In this document: positions 27,616 through 35,518 of the stretch, piece by piece
Layout of the letters: each line of letters begins with the position of its first letter
Numbering within the stretch: position 1 is the first letter of the stretch
Assembly (NCBI RefSeq): GCF_028356935.1
Contig: NZ_CP102798.1
Span: 3,720,001-3,784,000, forward strand
Source: Lysinibacillus sp. OF-1
Lineage (GTDB): Bacteria; Bacillota; Bacilli; Bacillales_A; Planococcaceae
DNA length: 64,000 nt
Direction of reading: 5' to 3'
Translations under genes and position numbers: made by a program
Notes under the pieces: model-generated
What the model was told of the DNA's origin: nothing
The model's database searches: none
The model's input: the letters and a program-made list of their open reading frames with translations, nothing else

Positions 27616-28222
27616 AATCAGTATAGAGGCCTTTCATATAAAAATGTACCATTAATTCTACGTTTTGCTCGATTGAGACATTTGGGTCTTGCAAGCAACG
27701 CCAAAGGAAACTCTCATTAATGTGATACCACATATTTGCAACATCTTTGGCATTTAGATGGGCGTAAGCAATATTATTATTTTGCACATATAAAATATCT
27801 TTCTCAATATGATCAATAAAGTGTTGCTGAACAAGAGACCATTTTTGACGAATTTCCTCTGAGCTCCCTATTGCCTCAAGAACCAGCTTCATGAGCTTCT
27901 CGTTTTCTATACCTTGCTTATTGAATGCCTTTACCTGGAATGTAATTTGCTCTCTTGCTTCTTCCTTTGATTTCGGAACAAAGCTTAACTTCGCAATATT
28001 GTACATTTTTTCAAGAAGCGAATCGATTATTTCTATTAAAAGTGCATCTTTATTGGAAAAATAAACATAAGCTGTGCCATGCCCAACACCAGCTTCCTTA
28101 ATAATTTGCTTCATCGTTGATTTCTGAAAGCCCAGTTCGAAAAATACTTTTTTCCCAGCCTCAATTAATGTTCTACGCGTTTCATGAGCACGGTCTTGTT
28201 TAATTTGACTACGATTCTTCAT
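27614..28222 (-). CDS. TetR-family transcriptional regulator
   Basis: The 202-aa protein has a typical TetR N-terminal helix-turn-helix (RRTLIEAGKKVFFELGFQ then STMKQIIKEAGVGHGTAYVYFSNKDALLIEI, residues 15-65) and a variable ligand domain. It lies directly upstream of kynU on the same strand. It is the best candidate to bind the TGACACNGTGTCA sites at the kynU and permease promoters, with a kynurenine or tryptophan metabolite as effector (inference). No copy of the site is seen before its own gene. Confidence 0.88.
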   Translation of the reverse strand: MKNRSQIKQDRAHETRRTLIEAGKKVFFELGFQKSTMKQIIKEAGVGHGTAYVYFSNKDALLIEIIDSLLEKMYNIAKLSFVPKSKEEAREQITFQVKAFNKQGIENEKLMKLVLEAIGSSEEIRQKWSLVQQHFIDHIEKDILYVQNNNIAYAHLNAKDVANMWYHINESFLWRCLQDPNVSIEQNVELMVHFYMKGLYTD

Positions 28223-28753
28223 ATTACACCAACTTCCACTTTCTCATTATACAGTGATAAAAAATAACAAGGTATTACATGAGGTTGAACAGAACCAAAG
28301 CCAATTTTGATTGTACTTCAATCAAAACTGGCTTTCCTTTTCATTATAACATTTTTATTATGACGAAATAAGAAGAAACCTTTTATTACAGCACACTACG
28401 TTTTTTCTGCACTCTAACAACACTTAACTTTCCAAAAAACGAATAAGCTCACAATCGCTTGTTTAATATATTTTAATACAAAGTGAAAAGAGAAAGATAC
28501 GCTGCTTGCACACGGTAATAAACTTAGCTAATAGAAATTAAAAAGGCTGCCCATATTAAACTTATAACCTCAATTGCATTTTTTAATATTTAACTTTAAA
28601 TTCTACGCACATTATTTACTCACAAATAGTGCCCTAAAATAAAAGCGGCGTGTAAGCTCATATTAGCCCCCTCGCCACTCATAAATTTATCAATCCTTTA
28701 AGAAAATCAAATGACCTTTTTTCAAATATCCAATAGAAAAAATCAATAATAAT
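28223..28753. other. Intergenic region with one long hairpin
   Basis: About 530 bp without a convincing gene. A long hairpin near 28304-28336 (AGCCAATTTTGATT with AATCAAAACTGGCT) is followed by CCTTTT on the plus strand. Its parent transcript is not obvious. Nothing else is seen. Confidence 0.45.
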
Positions 28754-29605
28754 CTAAAGTAGCATGCGTAAAAATTGTTCAAAATGTACGCCTGCCTCGC
28801 GTGGAACTTGCTCCTTCGATGTAGCTTCGATCGCGGCGGCTAAAAATGTTTCTGCCAGCTTCATAGACTCCACTAAATCTTGCCCACGCATCATGCCGCC
28901 CATCACAACGGATGCAAATAGATCACCTGTACCTGAATAGCTCTCACCGTTATAGTCGCGGATACTATGGAAAGACCGCTCCGCATCGACAAACATATTG
29001 CCAACATAACGCTTGCCCGTAGCTGTTGTTGGAGGATTCAACCCAGTAATAATGACGTTCGCTCCAGTCGCCTGTTGTAGCTGTTGTCCTGCCTCTTCAA
29101 GAGTCTGAATATACTCGATATCGTTTGGATAACGCTGTAGCTTCTCATACGACAAACCTGTAAGCAAGCAGCATTCCGTAACATTTGGTGTAATAATGTC
29201 AGCACACTTCACTAACTCTTTCATTCGATCAAGTAACTCACCCGTAAACATTTTATAAACCTCGCCATGATCGCCCATCACTGGGTCAACAAGCAATGTC
29301 GTTTCATTGGCGTGAAACACGTCTAAAAAACGAAAGATATTATCGATTTGCTCCTTCCCTGTGACAAATCCTGTGTGAATGCCATCAAAGGTAGTTCCAA
29401 GCTTGCTCCACTCATCTACAAAATAGTCCATCTTTGACGTTAAATCCTCACAATAAAAACTCGAATACCCTGTTTGCGCCGTTAAAATAGCTGTTGGAAG
29501 CGGTACTGCTTGTACACCCATTACAGACAGTACAGGTATCGCAGCCGTTAACGAGCACTTCCCAAAGGACGACATATCTTGAATTACAGCAACTTTTTTC
29601 ATCAT
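28754..29605 (-). CDS. Pyridoxal/pyridoxamine kinase (PfkB superfamily)
   Basis: The 283-aa protein resembles PdxY/PdxK-type kinases: VIQDMSSFGKCSLTAAIPVLSVMG at the N-terminus, FDGIHTGFVTG near residue 74, LLVDPVMGDHGEVYK near 104, PNVTECCLLTG near 140 and the catalytic GESYSGTGDLFASVVMG near 230. It phosphorylates B6 vitamers. It is divergent from an ECF S-component gene, which fits uptake followed by trapping as phosphate. ATG 29605 has AGGTGG upstream. Confidence 0.85.
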   Translation of the reverse strand: MMKKVAVIQDMSSFGKCSLTAAIPVLSVMGVQAVPLPTAILTAQTGYSSFYCEDLTSKMDYFVDEWSKLGTTFDGIHTGFVTGKEQIDNIFRFLDVFHANETTLLVDPVMGDHGEVYKMFTGELLDRMKELVKCADIITPNVTECCLLTGLSYEKLQRYPNDIEYIQTLEEAGQQLQQATGANVIITGLNPPTTATGKRYVGNMFVDAERSFHSIRDYNGESYSGTGDLFASVVMGGMMRGQDLVESMKLAETFLAAAIEATSKEQVPREAGVHFEQFLRMLL

Positions 29606-29780
29606 TCATTCCACCTAACTCATCCTGCTTATACTTACCTCATCGTATCACAATTAGAAAGATGCGAAAATAACCTCAATCTGACCTCTAATTTTTTTAT
29701 AAAATTGACACTTTCACAACAGTCAGTCCTTTGCTAAAGTAAAAATCATCAAAATATTCATCATAGTGAGGAAGAGACAA

Positions 29781-30335
29781 ATGCAAAATATACAAAGGCC
29801 ATCATCCTTTACAAAATCACGCACGAAAACATTTGATTTAGTCATTACAGCTATTTTAGCAGCACTTGTTTTCGTAGCTACCATGTTCATCAATCTTAAG
29901 CTACCGATCGGGCAAGGTGGACTTATTCATTTAGGGACATCCATGCTTTTCATTTCAGCCATTTTATTCGGACCTAAAAAAGGTGCACTTGCTGGAGCCA
30001 TCGGAATGGGTTTATTCGATATCGTAGGCGGCTGGTTAATCTGGGCACCGACTACTATTATTTCACGTGCATTACAAGGCTTCATCGTTGGTAAAATCGC
30101 CTGGTCAAAAGGACATACAGGTGATAATCTTGGGCTGAATATTTTAGGGGCCGTCGTATCCATGCCTGTGATGATTGCCGTTTACTATGTTGGGCAAGCC
30201 ATTATGTTCAATAGCTGGATTGCACCGATGGCATCCATTCCAGGAGACGTCATTCAAAACTTTGTAGGCTTAATGATCGCCATTCCAGTATGTGTTGTAC
30301 TGAAAAAAACACCTTATTTTAAAAAGAATTTTTAA
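29781..30335 (+). CDS. ECF transporter S component
   Basis: The 184-aa protein has about five membrane segments and the ECF S-component entry TFDLVITAILAALVFVATMF. GPKKGALAGAIGMGLFDIVGGWLIWAPTTIISRALQGFIVG follows, with the Ala-rich helix that docks EcfT. Such proteins give substrate specificity to shared EcfAA'T modules. The divergent B6 kinase suggests a pyridoxine-type substrate (inference). I use ATG 29781 with AGGAAGAG upstream, not GTG 29766, which lies in that site. Confidence 0.85.
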   Translation: MQNIQRPSSFTKSRTKTFDLVITAILAALVFVATMFINLKLPIGQGGLIHLGTSMLFISAILFGPKKGALAGAIGMGLFDIVGGWLIWAPTTIISRALQGFIVGKIAWSKGHTGDNLGLNILGAVVSMPVMIAVYYVGQAIMFNSWIAPMASIPGDVIQNFVGLMIAIPVCVVLKKTPYFKKNF

Positions 30336-30341
30336 TCTAAA

Positions 30342-30386
30342 GACGCCATCTTGCTGTTTTGTACACTGCAATGATGGCGTTTTTTA
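30342..30386 (+). terminator. Terminator of the S-component gene
   Basis: GACGCCATC pairs with GATGGCGT around a longer loop, followed by T7. Confidence 0.85.
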
Positions 30387-30470
30387 TTGAGTAGTATGAA
30401 AAACAACGAATTTCTAGATAAAGCGAAACTAGCCTTGATCTTTTTCATACTATAGGGTGGAGGTGTAAAA

Positions 30471-30911
30471 ATGCCAAGAGTAAAATACCGCGATGCAGAT
30501 GTTGCTTTAATGGCAAGGATGATGAGAGCAGAAGCTGAAGGTGAGGGTCAACAAGGCATGCTTTACGTGGGCAACGTCATTGTCAATCGTGCAGTAGCAT
30601 CTTGTTTAGACTTCAACGATGTTAGAACCATTGAACAAGTTATTTACCAGGTACAAGGTGGAAATTATTCTTTTGAAGCCGTTCAAAAAGGCAATATGTT
30701 TTACCAACGAGCGAGAGAAACCGAAAAAAGATTAGCGAAACAAAATTTAGACTTCTGGCGAGATCATCCAGCAAAATATGCACTCTGGTACTTCAATCCA
30801 TATGCCCCATGTCCCCCAACATGGTACGGCCAACCGTTTACTGGTCAATTCAAAAATCATTGCTTCTATGAACCTGCTCCAGATACTTGTGAGAGTGTTT
30901 ATATGGGATAG
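30471..30911 (+). CDS. cwlJ: Spore cortex-lytic enzyme CwlJ
   Basis: The 146-aa protein matches B. subtilis CwlJ along its length. LMARMMRAEAEGEGQQGML carries the catalytic glutamate of the Hydrolase_2 family near residue 21, then FYQRARETEKRLA, WYFNPYAPCPPTWYGQPF and NHCFYEPAPDTCESVY. It lacks a signal peptide, as CwlJ does, since it is made in the mother cell and placed in the coat. It degrades the cortex in germination. GGTGGAGG precedes ATG. Its presence shows the organism forms endospores. Confidence 0.95.
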   Translation: MPRVKYRDADVALMARMMRAEAEGEGQQGMLYVGNVIVNRAVASCLDFNDVRTIEQVIYQVQGGNYSFEAVQKGNMFYQRARETEKRLAKQNLDFWRDHPAKYALWYFNPYAPCPPTWYGQPFTGQFKNHCFYEPAPDTCESVYMG

Positions 30912-30990
30912 GGTAATATTTGAGTTCGCTACGCATTTTTAGTTATTCCTATATTAAATAAGGAGAAACATATTATTGACCAATGAAATA

Positions 30991-31026
30991 AAGGGGAACA
31001 ATCTAAAACTTAGATGTTCCCTTTTT
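30991..31026 (+). terminator. Terminator after cwlJ
   Basis: AAGGGGAACAATCTAA pairs with TTAGATGTTCCCTT, followed by T5. Confidence 0.85.
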
Positions 31027-31147
31027 AAAATTGTGTTAGGATCATTCAGAGGATGGAGCACCAACGTTCAAACGATTTTTATACATTTACGAACAGTAAA
31101 TAATAAAATGCATTAGTGAAATTGATTTAAACTCCTAAAAGAATTAT

Positions 31148-32062
31148 TTAATCTTGGAAACTAGTTAATATACCATCTTCAAAATAAAGATATTGCCCGT
31201 TTCCATAAACCCATTGTTCATAAGACCCGTATTCTGTTACTGTTCTATTAATATCATAAGGTGCGCCCCATAGTGATGCTAATACTTCGTCATATGTCAT
31301 TCCAAGTGTAGGATTCATCCCCCTTGCATTTTCAATTTTTTCGTTCATTACTTTTTTTTCTTCAGCTCTTCTCTCCATTGTATATAAATTACTTCGATAT
31401 TCATGTTCTATCCATCCCCAATCATTTAGAGTTATTGGCCCAAACGATGATGGATTGACATAAGACGTATTTGTTATTCCTGCTACAATTTCATCCCTCA
31501 TTCTTCCAAAGTATTTAGGATTTACAGCAAGCGCTAGTGCTCCTGAAGCCTTATAGGAATTCTGATCGGTTTGTAAATATAAAGCATAATTATACATTGC
31601 TAAAAATTCTTCATTGTCTTCTAGTACTTTTGTATTCTCATATAGTTCTTGAACTTTTAGGAAATCTTTTGTTCTGACTGCTTGTTCCATCTCATCTAAT
31701 TTTACCTTTTTCTCTTCTTCTATAATTTTTACAACCTTATTCCAATCTTCACGATTCAAAACGATTCTCATTCTGTTATATTTAGATCCCAAGAATTGTA
31801 CATTTTTTTCCTGTATTAATTGATCTACAAATTTTGTCCCAACTGCTCTAACTTTATCAATTTCTGATTCTGATACATCTAAAGTTTCCATTTCAACTAA
31901 AAGATCCTCATATTTCCTTTCTTTTATAAGTGTTTCTAATGTTAAAATCTCTGCCTCAATACCGCTTTCCATATTTTTTTCTTTTATAACTTTTTCATCA
32001 TTACAAGCAGACAACATTAAAATTAGACCAACACCGATTGCAACATGTTTAACTTTTAACAC
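31148..32062 (-). CDS. Lipoprotein of unknown function
   Basis: The 304-aa protein has a lipoprotein signal (GVGLILMLSAC, lipobox LSAC at about residue 20). A long helical, charged middle (residues 30-160) follows. The end (GMTYDEVLASLWGAPYDINRT, then YGSYEQWVYGNGQYLYFEDG) resembles the small SmpA/OmlA-like fold found in several Gram-positive lipoproteins. It is anchored to the outer face of the membrane. GTG 32062 has AAAGGGG 9 nt upstream. Function is not known. Confidence 0.75.
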   Translation of the reverse strand: MLKVKHVAIGVGLILMLSACNDEKVIKEKNMESGIEAEILTLETLIKERKYEDLLVEMETLDVSESEIDKVRAVGTKFVDQLIQEKNVQFLGSKYNRMRIVLNREDWNKVVKIIEEEKKVKLDEMEQAVRTKDFLKVQELYENTKVLEDNEEFLAMYNYALYLQTDQNSYKASGALALAVNPKYFGRMRDEIVAGITNTSYVNPSSFGPITLNDWGWIEHEYRSNLYTMERRAEEKKVMNEKIENARGMNPTLGMTYDEVLASLWGAPYDINRTVTEYGSYEQWVYGNGQYLYFEDGILTSFQD

Positions 32063-32474
32063 TGTTCATTACCCCTTTACGCTTTCCCCAATATGTAATA
32101 TTGCTATAGAAAATCTTTTGTTCTTGAATGCAAAAAATAATAACGATCCATTGGTACTATTCTTATTTATCAATCTTTTCATAAAAAATAAATCCTACTC
32201 AGAGGAAACATCTTTTTAAATACCTAATTATGAAATATGTTACAAAAAGCTCAATATATACATTTTATATTTCTATGTAATTTTAATCAATAAGATAGTA
32301 AATTTATACTGCAATGATTACGTTGAAGGAGTAATATGGATTCGTTTTGTACAATAAAAGGGAATTACCTTGAGTACAGGTATTCCCTTTCGTCATTACA
32401 TTATGGCGCAGTTTTATTTAAATAGTTACCTTCAAAATCCATGCTCTGTTTATAAGTAGGATAAAAGGATGTTC
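32063..32474. other. Intergenic region
   Basis: This 410-bp gap holds the terminator at 32357-32392 of the MFS gene and the lipoprotein promoter. No other gene or element is seen. Confidence 0.5.
32357..32392 (-). terminator. Terminator of the MFS gene
   Basis: AAAGGGAATTACCT and AGGTATTCCCTTT pair, followed by a T-run on the minus strand, 80 bp after the MFS stop. Confidence 0.75.
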
Positions 32475-33731
32475 TCAACCTCCTGTTTCCACACGCCTTT
32501 CCTTAAACAACATCACCCCAATTAAGCCCATAACAGAGAATGCGACTGGCGAGATGAAACCATAGTAATATCCCTCACCGATATTGCCTGAAGCAGACTG
32601 AAAATAATCCAAAATATAGCCAAACATAATGGGTAATAATGCTGCACTTAGAAAGCCCCCTGTATTGGCAAACCCCGAAACGATACCTGATTCAGCTAAA
32701 GGGAAAGTTTGGCGAACAGCTGCAAAAGTTAGGGCACTTGCACCATATCCAAAGCCGATGATAAAGAACAGGACAATGAGCATGAAAATGGACGGATGCC
32801 CTTTCCATAAAAGAAAGGCAAACCAACACACTAAAACTGCAATATGAACAACAATATAAGGCTTTTTAATCGTTCCTAACCACCCTGCAACCCAACTCGT
32901 TAACGGAGCTCCCATCAGTGCCCCAATCAATCCAATCATAATGAGCTGGCTTGCCTCTGCACGTGTCATCTCATACATATTGATCCCATACGGAACAGCC
33001 CACGAGCTGATAAAGCCAACATAGCCTCCCACAACGCCAAAATGACAAAAAAATAAAGCCCACGCTTGTCGACTCGAACATATTTTGCGTAATAAAACAG
33101 AGGTTTTTTCTCGTTGTACTTCCTCAGTTACTACTACTGATTCTTCTGCAAAAATTCGTTTTGTAGTTTTCACAAGCACAAAATAAAGAAGCACCCCACA
33201 TAAGCATAATAAAAGCCCCGTTGAAAAAAATGTGATCCGCCAACCAAATAACAGGATCAAGGTCGCAAAAGGGACTGTCGCCAATAAGAAACCAAGACTC
33301 CCGGTCATCCCAGCAAAACCAATTAATCGGACAAACTCCTTTTTCTGAAACCATTGCGCCAAAATGAGCACCATATTCACCCATATGGTCGCATCCCCTA
33401 CCCCTGTAAGCATTCTAGAAAAAAATAGCACGAATTCATGTGTACCTAGACTATAAAGAATTGTACCTAATCCTGTAAGGGCAGCACCAACGATAAGAAA
33501 AAAATTCGGACCAAACCGATCCGCTAAAATCCCCATCGGAATCTGCAAACCTGTATACACAAAAAATTGTATACTCGTCAATAACCCGATCGTCGATGCT
33601 GTCACACCAAAATCCTTCATTAATTGATCCGTAATTAACCCCGGAGCAGTTCGCTGACTTGCCATTAACAAATAGGTAAACAATACAGCAACAAACACAA
33701 CCCATCTGTACTTATGATGTTGTTTGTCCAA
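32475..33731 (-). CDS. MFS transporter
   Basis: The 418-aa protein has 12 membrane segments. The MFS motif A (PMGILADRFGPNFFLIVGA) is between segments 2 and 3 near residue 66, and GGYVGFISSWAVPYGINMY opens the second half. It resembles GlpT/ACS or nitrate-permease type MFS proteins (SQRTAPGLITDQLMKDFGVTAS), which carry organic anions. The substrate is unknown. The start is TTG 33731 with AGGAGTAG upstream. Confidence 0.85.
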   Translation of the reverse strand: MDKQHHKYRWVVFVAVLFTYLLMASQRTAPGLITDQLMKDFGVTASTIGLLTSIQFFVYTGLQIPMGILADRFGPNFFLIVGAALTGLGTILYSLGTHEFVLFFSRMLTGVGDATIWVNMVLILAQWFQKKEFVRLIGFAGMTGSLGFLLATVPFATLILLFGWRITFFSTGLLLCLCGVLLYFVLVKTTKRIFAEESVVVTEEVQREKTSVLLRKICSSRQAWALFFCHFGVVGGYVGFISSWAVPYGINMYEMTRAEASQLIMIGLIGALMGAPLTSWVAGWLGTIKKPYIVVHIAVLVCWFAFLLWKGHPSIFMLIVLFFIIGFGYGASALTFAAVRQTFPLAESGIVSGFANTGGFLSAALLPIMFGYILDYFQSASGNIGEGYYYGFISPVAFSVMGLIGVMLFKERRVETGG

Positions 33732-34108
33732 TAATCACTACTCCTATTATCTTTTATTTTATGTATATGAATTTTCGGTTGGGGGGAAGACCTTTTTGTT
33801 TAATTAAAGTAGACAGCAGAACATTGGCTATTAAGAGAAAGAAAAAAAGCAAAGTTTTACGTTTAATACATTACAGCCTAAATAACTTGTATTCTGGAAG
33901 GATTATAATGAAATGTTTACAGCCCTCTCTGTACAAAGTTATCTATTGTAGTCCTTCCAATCTTAAATTGGTTACAAAATTTAATAACTCACTGTAAAAC
34001 ATTAATAATTCATAGCATCTAGTTATCTCACTAATTATTTATAATCTACTAAAATTATACTATTAATTAATGTATAATTTTTATAAATTAAATGTAGGAG
34101 GTTTTTTT
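33732..34108. other. Intergenic region
   Basis: About 375 bp of AT-rich sequence at the left edge of the accessory region. I see only the promoter area of the Mrr gene; a weak plus-strand reading frame at 33761-33997 has no ribosome site. Confidence 0.45.
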
Positions 34109-35083
34109 ATGGTTAAGTGGTGGATGGTACGTGCGGGAGATAATAATGAATTAATTGATACTTATTTAAATAACGGAATTGCATCAATTGGATGGCCTGC
34201 ATTAGGAAATCCACAGCGTTTTAAGAGCAAAGAAGAAATGATTAGATATGCTGACGAAAAATATGAGGAGCGCAAGCCTGCTACACGCTTAAGTCAGATG
34301 AGTCAGTTATGGCGATTTATTAACGAGATAGAAGTAGGGGATAAGGTGCTTTCCTATTCAAAAGAAAAACGCGAATATATTATTGGTACAGTTACAAAAA
34401 CTCATTTTAATGATACTAATATAGGTAATTTAAATTATCCGAATCATATCTCTGTAGACTGGCAAAAAGAAAAAGTTTCCCGTGATCAATTAACACCTTC
34501 TTCCAAAAACACATTGGGATCCACTCTTACTATTTTCAGAGCAGATTCTGTAGCAAATGAATTTACTCAAAAAATTTCTGGAGTACAGCAAAATATTACG
34601 CCTATAACTAATGACGATTCTTTTTTGGAGGAATTTGAAGGAAAAGCTATATCAATGATCTCCGATAAAATAGATTTACTAGACCCGTGGCAAATCCAAG
34701 AGGTTATTGGCGGTCTTTTACAAGCGATGAATTACAATGTACGAGTAAGTCCAAAAGGGCCTGACGGTGGAGTAGATGTTTTAGCATATAAAGATTCGTT
34801 CGGTTTTGAAAAACCTATCATTAAGGTTCAAGTTAAACATAGAAAATCTACTGCAGGATCCCCCGAAGTACAACAGCTACTTGGGGCAAATCCAAGGGAA
34901 GGTAATTCTCTTTTTGTATCAACTGGTGGGTTTTCAAATCAAGCTTTAGCAGTGGCCAAACAAGAAGGAGTTAAAACTCTTGATTTAGAAGAACTTGTTG
35001 AATTAATTATTCAGTGGTATGACAAGATGCCAAATGAAACTCGAGCTTTATTGCCATTAAAAAAAATTTATATTCCCGAATAA
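34109..35083 (+). CDS. Mrr-like restriction endonuclease
   Basis: The 324-aa protein joins an N-terminal PUA/EVE-like sensor (WWMVRAGDNNELIDTYLNNG to about residue 150) to a C-terminal Mrr catalytic domain. The PD-(D/E)XK motifs are GPDGGVDVLAYKD near residue 220 and KVQVKHRK near 246, with STGGFSNQALAVAK after it. Mrr enzymes cut foreign methylated DNA (type IV restriction). No methylase gene is near. I use ATG 34109 behind GGAGG, not an in-frame start at 34070. It opens a defence cluster with the Wadjet genes. Confidence 0.85.
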   Translation: MVKWWMVRAGDNNELIDTYLNNGIASIGWPALGNPQRFKSKEEMIRYADEKYEERKPATRLSQMSQLWRFINEIEVGDKVLSYSKEKREYIIGTVTKTHFNDTNIGNLNYPNHISVDWQKEKVSRDQLTPSSKNTLGSTLTIFRADSVANEFTQKISGVQQNITPITNDDSFLEEFEGKAISMISDKIDLLDPWQIQEVIGGLLQAMNYNVRVSPKGPDGGVDVLAYKDSFGFEKPIIKVQVKHRKSTAGSPEVQQLLGANPREGNSLFVSTGGFSNQALAVAKQEGVKTLDLEELVELIIQWYDKMPNETRALLPLKKIYIPE

Positions 35084-35093
35084 GATCCTCACA

Positions 35094-35148
35094 AAGCGAG
35101 AGGACTGGCTTAATTGACGAATAAATAATCGCTTTTTACCAGTCCTCT
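35094..35148 (+). terminator. Terminator of the Mrr gene
   Basis: GAGGACTGG pairs with CCAGTCCTC over a long loop; an alternative AAAGCGA/TCGCTTT stem overlaps it. Confidence 0.6.
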
Positions 35149-35448
35149 ATATTTATATTTAACTTTTATATATTTTCTACATGTTCAAATGATTTAAGTT
35201 TAAATCATTTGAAATAAAAAATCATCTACTACCTGCCAAATTAATTCATTCGATATCATTATCTTTCCAAAGGATACTATTATTTCAATCAAGAATATGT
35301 TCAATGTTGTATGATGTAGTATAAAACAGGCACCTCTATTTAATATTTAATTTAAAAATTTAGATCTAATCCCTGCATCACCTACCTTCAAGTATTTATG
35401 GTATGGGTCCCTTATCACAAATAACTATGTCAGTTCAATTAAATACGA

Positions 35449-35482
35449 AAAAGGTATGTTAAAAGTTTAGCAAACTTTAACA
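35449..35482 (-). terminator. Terminator of the Wadjet operon
   Basis: On the minus strand GTTAAAGTTT pairs with AAACTTTTAAC, followed by a T5 run, 37 bp after jetC. Confidence 0.75.
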
Positions 35483-35518
35483 CACCCTTATACAATCACT
35501 AATCAAAAGCAATTACAT

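Larger units (their letters stand above)
35084..35518. other. Intergenic region between Mrr and Wadjet genes
   Basis: The gap holds the Mrr terminator and the jetC terminator (35449-35482). Between them is AT-rich sequence without a recognisable gene. Confidence 0.5.

Noticed and set aside
30446..30454. Sigma-K-like promoter (CATACTATA) before cwlJ
   Set aside because: The -10 lies so close to the start that the transcript would begin within the ribosome site, so it is probably chance.
33761..33997. Plus-strand reading frame of 78 aa
   Set aside because: No ribosome site and no recognisable motif; composition like non-coding AT-rich DNA.
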